From positions 1 to 19,676 of the forward strand of contig CAWKZT010000021.1 in the NCBI GenBank assembly GCA_963854565.1: 19,676 bases of DNA, given 5' to 3'. Below are positions 7,309 to 14,738 of the stretch, piece after piece. The first letter of the stretch is position 1. Every line of letters begins with the position of its first letter. Under the pieces are notes generated by a model. The model ran no database searches, was not told the origin of the DNA, and saw nothing but the letters and a program-made list of their open reading frames with translations. The translations under genes and the position numbers were made by a program. The DNA is from CAWKZT01 sp963854565 (GTDB lineage Bacteria > Actinomycetota > Acidimicrobiia > Acidimicrobiales > JAHEJN01).

Positions 7309-8094
7309 ATGACACCAGATTCAAGCTTCACCCAAGCGGGCGACGTTTTCATTGGTACTGATTTCGCCCGCGGTCCGTGGAGCGCCGACCACTGTCATGG
7401 TGGCCCACCTACCGGGATCATCGCTCGGGCGTGCGAGCATGCCGTCCCTCATCAACGGCTCACGCGATTGACCGTTGAGCTGAGTCGACCGGTGCCGCTC
7501 GCCGGATTTACCGTAGAAACTAATGTCCTTCGATCCGGTCGCAAGACCAGCCTGGTCGCGGCAACGCTCACTGGCATAGATGGCAGGGTTTGTGTGACGG
7601 CCACAGCGCTGCACCTCCTCGCTTCCGACCATGCCGCATTGCCCACCACCGAATGGGACACCCCGAGACGCTCCGATGCCACCAAAGGTCCGCCACCAGT
7701 GCGCTCACTGGCCCATGGCCTGCCGGGCTTTTTTGACGGCACACAATTACTCTTTGACCCGGGATCAGCCCCCGGTCCGGGACCGTGCACCCTATGGATG
7801 CGCACCGTCCCGCTTCTGCCCACCGAACCAATGTCACCGTTCCAGCGAGTCTGTCCGTTAGCCGATTCCGGCAACGGAATCTCCTCAAATGGCGACTTCA
7901 CCGACTTTTCACCCATAAACCCCGATCTCACTGTCTCGCTACACCGAGATCCTGTGGGCGAGTGGATTGGATCTCAAGCAACATCTCGGTGGGAACCAAA
8001 TGGCATTGGGCTCGCCGAGGCGTTGTTATTCGACGAGATCGGCCCCATCGGGCGAGCCACACAGACCCTGCTCGTAAGCAGCAACCGCAGCTAG
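7309..8094 (+). CDS. TesB-like acyl-CoA thioesterase family protein (double hotdog)
   Basis: The 261-residue protein has the two-hotdog layout of the TesB/4HBT_3 thioesterase family. The first hotdog carries HGGPPTGIIARACEHA, where substrate acyl chains normally lie along the central helix, followed by RLTVELSRPVPLAGF and VLRSGRKTSLVAATL. The second hotdog carries DFSPINPDLTVSLHRDPVGEWIG and ends with LAEALLFDEIGPIGRATQTLLV. Members hydrolyse acyl-CoA esters or only bind acyl chains; the chain length cannot be read from sequence. The start is ATG 7309, three bases after the nucleotidase stop, without a ribosome-binding site. A second member of the same fold lies convergently at 8979-8185, and the two may share a fatty-acyl or ketoacid pathway with the thiamine-diphosphate enzyme beyond, though this is inference. 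Confidence 0.82.
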   Translation: MTPDSSFTQAGDVFIGTDFARGPWSADHCHGGPPTGIIARACEHAVPHQRLTRLTVELSRPVPLAGFTVETNVLRSGRKTSLVAATLTGIDGRVCVTATALHLLASDHAALPTTEWDTPRRSDATKGPPPVRSLAHGLPGFFDGTQLLFDPGSAPGPGPCTLWMRTVPLLPTEPMSPFQRVCPLADSGNGISSNGDFTDFSPINPDLTVSLHRDPVGEWIGSQATSRWEPNGIGLAEALLFDEIGPIGRATQTLLVSSNRS

Positions 8095-8122
8095 CAAACG
8101 CTGACCTGCTCTGTTCTAATAC

Positions 8123-8146
8123 CCCCATGGCTCAGCCCATCAGGGG
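8123..8146. other. hairpin in the convergent gap between two thioesterase genes
   Basis: CCCCATGG and CCAT-(CA)-GGGG can pair into an 8-bp stem with a two-base bulge and a six-base loop (CTCAGC). It lies in the 90-base gap between converging genes and may serve as a bidirectional terminator. There is no T-run on either side, so the assignment is tentative. Confidence 0.3.
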
Positions 8147-8184
8147 CAGTACGCACATCTACGGCCTCGTCAACGACACCGTTG

Positions 8185-8979
8185 TCATGATGTCTCCACA
8201 CTAAGCAACATGGCTAGTTGACGAGCCTGTACACACAATGCGCCCGTTGCATCCCATACTTTGGCATCTTCGATCATCAATCCGTTCGATAGATCACGAC
8301 ACACCAATTCGGCCAACATCGGGCCCGGCGCCGGTCGCCGACGAACCTGAACAGTAAGTTCAACCGTCGGCACCCATCCAACCCGACCCAGTGTGGTGAA
8401 AATGGCGGGAGGCAGAGCGTCAGAAAACATGGCCGCAGCAATGACATCGGGTTCGGTCCCGTCTCGAAGTTGAACCCAGGCGGTGACAGCGGCCTCGGTG
8501 CCACCCCCAGCAACTGATTGGGACGGATCAATCCGAACCTCGATTTGGTCGAGCATCGAAATATCCACGCCTTGCAGGTGGCCCATCCGCGACACGCAAT
8601 CGCCGAAAGGCGCAATCGTTGGCGGCTCGATGATGATTTCGTGGTCTGGACCCGCCGTCGTCAAATCACCAAACACCGCCGTCGACCGAATGCGCTCTTT
8701 GCCATCTTGATAAAGAACACCCGTCACCAAAGATGTAGTCCGGCCGGTACGGATGACCTCGACCTTGATCGTGGCTGCAAGCCCCTCAGATGTCGGGCGA
8801 GAAAAATGCGTCGTAACTGATATTGGGTCGGGCTGCGCCACCTTTTGCTGCATCGCATTCAACACGATCGCCAGCAAATAACCGCCATTGGGCTTGTCCC
8901 CAATGCTCCAGTGATCACTGATCGTGATATGTCCGACGCCGTCGATATAGGTGACAGCCGTGTCTTGCGTAAATCCCAT
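8185..8979 (-). CDS. thioesterase-like protein (double hotdog, TesB/4HBT_3 type)
   Basis: The 264-residue product starts MGFTQDTAVTYIDG and continues WSIGDKPNGGYLLAIVLNAMQ, the N-terminal pattern of actinobacterial acyl-CoA thioesterase-family proteins. It is followed by SVTTHFSRPTSEG and VIRTGRTTSLVTGVLYQDGKE in the first hotdog. The second hotdog holds VPTVELTVQVRRRPAPG and KVWDATGALCVQARQLAML. It probably hydrolyses or binds an acyl-CoA; the substrate is unknown. I chose ATG 8979 because family members begin just before this conserved block. Upstream in-frame alternatives are ATG 9000, preceded by a weak GAAGAG, and TTG 9042; both add a Cys-rich leader without family resemblance. The gene is divergent from the thiamine-diphosphate enzyme and convergent with the related thioesterase at 7309. 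Confidence 0.82.
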   Translation of the reverse strand: MGFTQDTAVTYIDGVGHITISDHWSIGDKPNGGYLLAIVLNAMQQKVAQPDPISVTTHFSRPTSEGLAATIKVEVIRTGRTTSLVTGVLYQDGKERIRSTAVFGDLTTAGPDHEIIIEPPTIAPFGDCVSRMGHLQGVDISMLDQIEVRIDPSQSVAGGGTEAAVTAWVQLRDGTEPDVIAAAMFSDALPPAIFTTLGRVGWVPTVELTVQVRRRPAPGPMLAELVCRDLSNGLMIEDAKVWDATGALCVQARQLAMLLSVETS

Positions 8980-9079
8980 CAGGTGAGCATGGCAGGCCAT
9001 CGCTCTTCGGCAGCAACCACACGAAAAACAATCGCCCACCAATGTGCATTGCGGACCTGAATAGTGGCACTGTTAGGGG

Positions 9080-10696
9080 GTGACGAACCTTGCGCAATTA
9101 GCTATCGAAGCCCTCCGTGCCCTCGAAATTGACACCCTGTACTGCATCCCAGGCGTGCAGAACGATTTGTTCTTCAACGAACTCGTCGATGCCCCCGACA
9201 TCCGCCCGGTGGTGTGTCGCCATGAACAAGGCACCGCCTACATGGCCGCAGGTGCATCGCTGGTTACGGGCAAGCCAGCCGCCTGCTCAGTTGTCCCCGG
9301 CCCCGGCCTATTGAACGCCTCGGCTGCGCTCACCACCGGCTATTGGGGTGGCGCCAACGTGTTCGCCATCGTGGGCGAGATTGCCACCCGCTTGATGGAC
9401 AAGAACATCGGCACGCTGCACGAACTTCCCAATCAGCACGCCATCTTGCAACAACTGACCAAGCACGCCGAACTCATCACCGACGGCCAAACAGCGGTTA
9501 GCCAAATGCAAGCGGCCATCGATGCCTTGGTTAATGGGGCGCCTCATCCCGTAAGCGTTGAGATTCCCGTCGACCGTTGGCTCGAAACCGCCACGGGAGC
9601 GCTGAGCACTCCAGTACGAACCAACCCAACCCTCGATCCGGCCGTTATCGACCAAGCAGCACAGCTCATCGCCAATGCCAAGAATCCGCTTATCGTGGTC
9701 GGTTCGGGCGCATGGGAGGCAGCCGACGAGGTTCGTGCTCTCGCCGAACTTCTCCAAGCTCCCGTTACAACCCGACGCATGGGTCATGGCGTGCTCCCCA
9801 ATGACCACCCTCATTTCGTGCCGCTCGCCGTTGCCCACAGCATGTGGGTAGACGTGGACGTCGCCATCGGTATCGGCACCCGACTCGAATGGCCCATTGA
9901 CGTGTGGGGCATCGACGACGATCTCAGCGTGGTGCAAATTGACATCGACCCCAATGGTCTCGACCGCCATCACATCGGCAGTCTCGGGGTACACGCGGAT
10001 GCCGCCGAAGGCACCCAGGCCATCATCGATGCCATCGGCCCAATAGCGGCCCGCAGTTCCCGCACGGCCGAGTTCGCCGAATTCAAGGCGCAGTACGTCA
10101 TCGATATCGCTCATCTAGAACCGCAGCTAGGGTTCCTCGGCGCTATTCACGATGTACTGCCCGCCGACGGGGTAATTGTGGAAGACGTCTGTCAGATTGG
10201 CTTTGCCGCCCACATTGGGTACAACTTCAACCAACCGCGCACGTTCTTATCTTCGGGGCCAGCGGGAACCCTCGGTGCAGGTGTTGGTATGGGCATCGGT
10301 GCCGCAGACGCCGCCCGCGACAAGTCCGTAATCACCGTCTCAGGCGATGGTGGATTTTTATTCGGCGCCACCGAAATGGCCACCGCCGTACAACACGACA
10401 TTCCGACCAAGATCCTTGTGTTTAACAACAGTGCCTACGGCAACGTACGTCGCATTCAGACGCAACGTTTCGGCGCCGACCGCACCATCGCCAGCACACT
10501 ACGTAACCCCAATCTCATGCAGTTTGCCGACAGCTTCGGTTTCGCCACATGGCAAGCACACTCCCCCGATGACCTGCGCACCACACTCGATGCCGCACTC
10601 AGCCACGACGGGCCTGCGTTCATCGAGATTCCGCACGATCCACTGCCGGACCCTTGGCCATTCATGAGGTTGTCGCCTGGCCGTCGAGGTAAATAA
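9080..10696 (+). CDS. thiamine-diphosphate-dependent enzyme, acetolactate synthase/benzoylformate decarboxylase superfamily
   Basis: The 538-residue protein has the three-domain layout of this superfamily: pyrimidine-binding, central and diphosphate-binding domains. The cofactor-activating glutamate is Glu49 in VVCRHEQGTAYMAAG, followed by SVVPGPGLLNASAAL. The thiamine-diphosphate/Mg motif runs from GDG (422-424) to NN (449-450) in ILVFNNSAYGN, the expected spacing. It carries the stretch GTLHELPNQHAILQQLTKHAE in place of the typical acetolactate synthase sequence, which marks a widespread group of unassigned 'TPP-binding proteins'. It should therefore not be called ilvB; a 2-oxoacid decarboxylase or carboligase is likely. 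No small regulatory subunit gene is adjacent. The start is GTG 9080; the gene is divergent from the 8979 thioesterase-like gene and ends six bases from the convergent hisC. Confidence 0.87.
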   Translation: MTNLAQLAIEALRALEIDTLYCIPGVQNDLFFNELVDAPDIRPVVCRHEQGTAYMAAGASLVTGKPAACSVVPGPGLLNASAALTTGYWGGANVFAIVGEIATRLMDKNIGTLHELPNQHAILQQLTKHAELITDGQTAVSQMQAAIDALVNGAPHPVSVEIPVDRWLETATGALSTPVRTNPTLDPAVIDQAAQLIANAKNPLIVVGSGAWEAADEVRALAELLQAPVTTRRMGHGVLPNDHPHFVPLAVAHSMWVDVDVAIGIGTRLEWPIDVWGIDDDLSVVQIDIDPNGLDRHHIGSLGVHADAAEGTQAIIDAIGPIAARSSRTAEFAEFKAQYVIDIAHLEPQLGFLGAIHDVLPADGVIVEDVCQIGFAAHIGYNFNQPRTFLSSGPAGTLGAGVGMGIGAADAARDKSVITVSGDGGFLFGATEMATAVQHDIPTKILVFNNSAYGNVRRIQTQRFGADRTIASTLRNPNLMQFADSFGFATWQAHSPDDLRTTLDAALSHDGPAFIEIPHDPLPDPWPFMRLSPGRRGK

Positions 10697-10702
10697 AGCC
10701 GA

Positions 10703-11782
10703 CTAACGAACCTCTTCGAATGTCGCCAAGAAACGATCGTTCTCGGCCGCGGTTCCTATCGTTACGCGTATGCCGTCTCCGGCGAATGCTCGAGTAACCA
10801 CGCCTTTGATTTCGAGGGCCAGGCCAATGCGTTCTGTGTCCTCGCCTAACGGCAAATACACGAAGTTCGCGTCCGTCTTGGTCGTCCTCACACCAAGTTC
10901 ACTCAACGCAACCGATACCCGATCCCTTTCGGCCACAATGTCGGCGACGCGTTTATCAACCTCGTCTTGGGCACCGAGAACAGCGAGGGCCGCGGCCTGA
11001 GCAACGAGGTTGACTGAAAACATCATGAGCGTCTTATCGAGCGTGGTAATGATTTCGGGATCGCCAACGGCATAGCCCACCCGCAAGCCCGCTAACCCAT
11101 GTGCTTTCGACATCGTCCGGGTAACCACAACATTGCGGAAACGGGGCAGAAGATCGACGACGGGATCGCCAGCAGCGGGATCGTTGAACTCCCGATATGC
11201 CTCATCAACGAGCACTATGACATCGTCAGGAATCGACTGAACAAACGCCGCAATGTCAGCGGTCGATTCCGATATGCCAGTCGGATTGTTTGGCGTCGCC
11301 AAGAAAACGACCTTGGTCGCGGGAGTCACCGCCGCGGTCAACGCCACAAAGTCGACGGATAGGTCATCGTTGAGCGGCGTCGTTACCGAAACTCCACCAA
11401 CCATCTGGACGAGAATTGGATACGCCTCAAACGACCGCCATGGATACACCACTTCGTCGCCAGCATCCACGTAGCACAGCAGAACCTGTTGGAGCAGTCC
11501 GGACGAGCCGGCCCCGACACCAATCTGATTGGCGTTCAGCCCAAGTTTGTGAGCCAACCGTTCCCGCAGAGCTACTGCTCCATGGTCGGGATATCGGTTA
11601 ACTCCAGTACTCGCCGCGACGATCGCTGCTTGCACAGATGCCAACGGCACCAGAGGGCTTTCGTTGGAAGCGAGTTTGATGGCATCGACTGCACCATGTT
11701 CGACTTCGGCCTGCCCGGCACTCTTGCCCGGCTTATAAGAAGGCAGCCCGATAACAGTGTTACGTGGTTTTCCAATAGTCAT
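10703..11782 (-). CDS. hisC: histidinol-phosphate aminotransferase (or HisC-like aromatic aminotransferase)
   Basis: A 359-residue fold-type I PLP aminotransferase. It starts with the HisC-like IGLPSYKPGKSA, has KLASNESPLVP (substrate carboxylate region), VVFLATPNNPTG, IVLVDEAYREF and TRTMSKAHGLAGLRVGYA, in which Lys226 should form the Schiff base with PLP. The C-terminus GIRVTIGTAAENDRFLATF is also HisC-like. HisC converts imidazole-acetol phosphate and glutamate into histidinol phosphate. No other his gene is in the window, and actinobacteria often carry a HisC paralogue used as phenylalanine or aromatic aminotransferase (Pat), so the exact substrate is open. The start is ATG 11782. A TAGGGT -10-like box lies nine bases upstream and no ribosome-binding site is seen. 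It is divergent from the MFS gene. Confidence 0.9.
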   Translation of the reverse strand: MTIGKPRNTVIGLPSYKPGKSAGQAEVEHGAVDAIKLASNESPLVPLASVQAAIVAASTGVNRYPDHGAVALRERLAHKLGLNANQIGVGAGSSGLLQQVLLCYVDAGDEVVYPWRSFEAYPILVQMVGGVSVTTPLNDDLSVDFVALTAAVTPATKVVFLATPNNPTGISESTADIAAFVQSIPDDVIVLVDEAYREFNDPAAGDPVVDLLPRFRNVVVTRTMSKAHGLAGLRVGYAVGDPEIITTLDKTLMMFSVNLVAQAAALAVLGAQDEVDKRVADIVAERDRVSVALSELGVRTTKTDANFVYLPLGEDTERIGLALEIKGVVTRAFAGDGIRVTIGTAAENDRFLATFEEVR

Positions 11783-11791
11783 AGGCCATTC

Positions 11792-11797
11792 ACCCTA
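11792..11797 (-). promoter_or_regulatory. possible -10 box of hisC
   Basis: On the minus strand TAGGGT (TANNNT pattern) ends nine bases before the hisC ATG, leaving a leader of about two bases or none. No -35 element is evident. This is a short degenerate pattern, so confidence is low. Confidence 0.25.
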
Positions 11798-11915
11798 GTT
11801 ACTACATTCAGCCAGGCAAGAACTGTTTCTATAGAAGCCGAACAGTGGGTACCCAGATCGCCTCAATTCCGCGTCAGCGCAATTCTTCGGACCAACCCGC
11901 AATACCCTTCTAGCT

Positions 11916-13175
11916 CTGACTATTTCCGGCGTTGCCTCACCCCAAGCAGTCCGTCGGCAAGGTCGGCCCGAGACCATTGCTTTCCTTTCGCTACTGGGAG
12001 CAATAACCGCCGCCGGGATCGACGTCATGTTGCCCGCGTTTGACGAAATGCGCGAGACATTCGGACTCGACCCAGACTCCACGCAACTAACCACGATGCT
12101 CACCACCTACTTTGTTGGCCTTGGCCTAGGGCAACTTTTTTGGGGCCCGGTGAGCGACGCAATCGGTCGCAAGCGAACGTTGCATGCCGCATTGACCATC
12201 TACGTCCTGGCCGCCCTCGGATGTGCCTGGGGACCCTCGCTCAATGCCCTGTTCGCCTTCCGCTTTATCTGGGGGCTTGGTGCCGCTGGAACCGTCGTGT
12301 TGTCGCTGGCTATTCCTCGTGACCGCACGTCGGGTAATGACCTAGCTCGACTGCTCATGTTGGTGCAGACGGTATTCATGCTGGGTCCGGTGATATCGCC
12401 CATGCTCGGCCAGATCATCGTCAGTCTGGTGTCGTGGCGCTGGGTCTTTGGCCTCTGCGTGGTTCTTGCTTTCATCGTGGCGTTCTGGTCGACCCGACTG
12501 GAGGAAACCCTGCCGATCGAGCGCCGACGCTCCCTGAGCTTCGGACGCACATTTGAAGGCGCCCGAGCAGTGGTGTCCAACAGAACTACGTTGGGCTACG
12601 GAATCAGCCGACTTTTCAACATCGGAGGGTTCTTTATTTATCTTGGGTCAGCCGAACTTATCTTCGGTGACATATACGGCAAGGGTGACAGTTTCGCCTG
12701 GTTCTTCGGCGGCCAAGCAGCAATCATGGGGGTTATCTCGCTCGTAAGTTCGCGCTTTGTAAAACATATTGGTGCGCTCGCCGTTCTTCGGTGGGCAATG
12801 ATCTCGTTGGTAACCAGTGCCATAGCCTTGCTGGTCTTGTCCGTTGCTACCGACGGTGTTCCTAACCTGTGGGTCTGGTTCGGCATTTTGACCATCACCA
12901 ACAGTGCCAGCACCATTGTGACACCGGCCGCGAACAGCTTGTCAATGGAGCCCATGGGCGAAATGGCCGGGACCGCCTCAGGAATCCTTGGCGCCGTTGC
13001 CATTAGTGGTGGGGCCATGCTGGCCGCCATATTCAGTGGACAAATCAGTGGCTCAGTCACGCCCTTCGCCGTCGGCTACCTGCTGTACAGCTGTATCTCT
13101 GCTGGCGCATTCTTGTGGGCAGCAGCTGAGACAGAAGTACCGGTACCTGCGCTCAGCACTACGGCTTCGCACTGA
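11916..13175 (+). CDS. MFS drug/solute exporter, Bcr/CflA type; start codon anomalous
   Basis: A 12-helix major facilitator. The signature loop 2-3 motif is GQLFWGPVSDAIGRKRT, followed by FRFIWGLGAAGTVVLSLAIPRD and RWVFGLCVVLAFIVAFWSTRLEETLP, as in Bcr/CflA multidrug and sulfonamide exporters. The first membrane helix, TIAFLSLLGAITAAGIDVMLP, is encoded upstream of the first ATG (12027). The frame stays open back to a TAG at 11832, yet none of the 64 codons from 11835 to 12026 is ATG, GTG or TTG. I place the start at CTG 11916, giving 419 residues, normal for the family. TACCCT (11903-11908) seven bases before it would suit leaderless transcription, but this is a weak pattern. ATT starts or a sequencing error are alternatives; ATG 12027 alone would remove helix 1. 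The gene is divergent from hisC and converges on the prepilin peptidase. The substrate is unknown. Confidence 0.82.
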   Translation: MTISGVASPQAVRRQGRPETIAFLSLLGAITAAGIDVMLPAFDEMRETFGLDPDSTQLTTMLTTYFVGLGLGQLFWGPVSDAIGRKRTLHAALTIYVLAALGCAWGPSLNALFAFRFIWGLGAAGTVVLSLAIPRDRTSGNDLARLLMLVQTVFMLGPVISPMLGQIIVSLVSWRWVFGLCVVLAFIVAFWSTRLEETLPIERRRSLSFGRTFEGARAVVSNRTTLGYGISRLFNIGGFFIYLGSAELIFGDIYGKGDSFAWFFGGQAAIMGVISLVSSRFVKHIGALAVLRWAMISLVTSAIALLVLSVATDGVPNLWVWFGILTITNSASTIVTPAANSLSMEPMGEMAGTASGILGAVAISGGAMLAAIFSGQISGSVTPFAVGYLLYSCISAGAFLWAAAETEVPVPALSTTASH

Positions 13176-13188
13176 GCAGACGCCTGGC

Positions 13189-13920
13189 CTAGAGCAATGA
13201 GTCGCGCAGAGCCACGGCCACCATCGTGCCGATAACCAGACCAGGCCCGAACGGGAAAGGCGTCTTTAGTACCGAGGGGCGTGGCGCCCCGGGTTCCTCA
13301 TCAGGGTCAGGGAGCAGGTTTCGACCGGTGACTCGACGAGCTGACGCCAGCAACAGGCCATTGACAACACCCAACACTGAGGCGATGAGCATGGTTATCA
13401 ATAGCAGACGCAAACCGTTCACAAAATTGATAGCAACAAGCCCCAAAACAAATCCCAACAACAGCGCCAACTTCACATCGCCCAGTCCCATTCCACCCCC
13501 GGAGACCAACGCGATCACCAACAACAGCCCCCAGAAAATAGCGCCAAAGGCCAGCGCACGGCCAACTTGGCTGGGTTCGCCCGGACCAAGGGCCACAAAC
13601 GAAGCTGCCAATACGGTGACACCGAGACCGGGGAACAATATCCGATCGGCAATCCGGTAACTGCGAACATCAGTCGCGGACACGGCCACCATGGTGGTAG
13701 TCGCGAGCAACACCGAGACCAGAACCCAATGATCGCCAAGGGCCGCTGCCATAGCGACAAAGGCCACCACCATCACCATTGCTAGGGGCACAAACCCAAC
13801 GGGTGCCGCGTTAATGTCGTCCTCACGCAGTGCCACCAAGTAAGCATTGATCATCGGCAACGTAGCGGCTGCGGCTACCACGGCCAGCCCAGCCGCAACA
13901 AGGACTACCCAATCACCCAC
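13189..13920 (-). CDS. prepilin peptidase, A24 family (type IV pilin-like signal peptidase)
   Basis: A polytopic 243-residue membrane protein carrying the two aspartates of aspartic prepilin peptidases: Asp84 in SATDVRSYRIAD and Asp148 in GGGMGLGDVKLALLLG. It would cleave class III signal peptides of type IV or Tad/Flp pilins at the inner membrane face. It lacks the zinc-binding N-methyltransferase domain of PilD, as is usual for the short forms. A C-terminal acidic/proline loop (DPDEEPGAPRP) is followed by one more hydrophobic segment. The start is GTG 13920, two bases after the aroE stop, so it is the last gene of the alaS-ruvX-mltG-aroE block, a position also held by a prepilin-peptidase-like gene (Rv2551c) in M. 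tuberculosis. No pilin gene is in the window. It ends 13 bases from the convergent MFS stop. Confidence 0.9.
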   Translation of the reverse strand: MGDWVVLVAAGLAVVAAAATLPMINAYLVALREDDINAAPVGFVPLAMVMVVAFVAMAAALGDHWVLVSVLLATTTMVAVSATDVRSYRIADRILFPGLGVTVLAASFVALGPGEPSQVGRALAFGAIFWGLLLVIALVSGGGMGLGDVKLALLLGFVLGLVAINFVNGLRLLLITMLIASVLGVVNGLLLASARRVTGRNLLPDPDEEPGAPRPSVLKTPFPFGPGLVIGTMVAVALRDSLL

Positions 13921-13922
13921 GA

Positions 13923-14738
13923 CTAGCTGTTCCGTGCTGCGTCAAGCATCGCATCGATCGGTGGCTCAAGTCCGGTCCAAAGACGAAACTGGTTCGCGGC
14001 CTGGTGAGCGAGCATCCCGAGCCCGTCGATGGTCCGACAGCCTCGGAGCGCGGCGGCTTGAAGCAGTGGCGTTTCGATCGGGTTGTACACGATGTCCACG
14101 ACGGTGGTGCCGTTGGTGAGCAGAGAAACATCAAACGGCATATGGCCTGCGAACGGTGTGCCGTTCATACCCAATGGAGTGGTGTTCACGACAATGTCGG
14201 CGTCGATAACGGTGTTGACTGAATCCACACGGGCCATCGACGGGGCCAACGCTGCGGCAAGAATTGCCGATTCGTGGGTGCGATTAACTACGACGATCTC
14301 AGCTGCATTAGTAAGCCCCAGAGCGTCGACAATGGCACGGGCCGCTCCCCCGGCCCCCAGCACAACAATCCGCGACCCGTCGAGAGAAACGCCTTCGTGT
14401 AGAAGCGAGGCAACAAAGCCAGCACCATCGGTATTGTGCCCCACCACGGTGTCTTCGTCCCACGCCACGCAGTTGACAGCACCAAGTGCTTGGGCCGATG
14501 ACGTCAAATGATCGACAGCGGCGGCCGCCTCTTCTTTGAGGGGCATGGTGACGCTGAGCCCAACAAGGCCCAGGTTGCGCAATGATTCAATAGCCGCCGC
14601 CCCACGGCCCGCTGGCACGTCGAACCGCACGTAGTCCCATTGGAGACCGACCTCGGCAAAGGCCCGGGCAAATATCTGGGGCGAACGCGAATGACTAATC
14701 GGCGATCCAATTACCGCGGCGACTCTTTGGGCACTCAA
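13923..14738 (-). CDS. aroE: shikimate dehydrogenase (NADP+)
   Basis: Reduces 3-dehydroshikimate to shikimate with NADPH in aromatic amino acid synthesis. The 271-residue protein has the AroE order: AAVIGSPISHSRSPQIF (substrate serines), LSVTMPLKEEA with catalytic Lys68, GAVNCV, GHNTDGAGF with catalytic Asp104, a Rossmann VLGAGGAARAIVDAL and VVNRTHESA, then DIVVNTTPLGM and the C-terminal GLGMLAHQAANQFRLWTG. The usual MPHK is MPLK here; the lysine is kept. The start is TTG 14738, overlapping the mltG TGA as TTGA, which implies translational coupling. The conserved N-terminus begins five residues in, so no longer start is needed. The prepilin peptidase follows after two bases. Confidence 0.96.
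   Translation of the reverse strand: MSAQRVAAVIGSPISHSRSPQIFARAFAEVGLQWDYVRFDVPAGRGAAAIESLRNLGLVGLSVTMPLKEEAAAAVDHLTSSAQALGAVNCVAWDEDTVVGHNTDGAGFVASLLHEGVSLDGSRIVVLGAGGAARAIVDALGLTNAAEIVVVNRTHESAILAAALAPSMARVDSVNTVIDADIVVNTTPLGMNGTPFAGHMPFDVSLLTNGTTVVDIVYNPIETPLLQAAALRGCRTIDGLGMLAHQAANQFRLWTGLEPPIDAMLDAARNS

Noticed and set aside
8980..9042. Longer starts for the minus-strand thioesterase (ATG 9000, TTG 9042)
   Set aside because: They add a Cys-rich leader without family similarity; the conserved block begins right after ATG 8979. ATG 9000 cannot be fully excluded.
9308..10114. 268-codon open frame on the minus strand
   Set aside because: Antisense to the ThDP enzyme with intact motifs; the translation resembles no family.
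10685..10720. GAGGT/ACCTC pairing at the hisC-ThDP convergence as a terminator
   Set aside because: Only five pairs with a loop of about 20 bases; not convincing.
11489..12043. 184-codon open frame on the plus strand across hisC and the MFS upstream region
   Set aside because: Most of it is antisense to hisC and the rest is out of frame with the MFS helix 1; it does not solve the missing MFS start.
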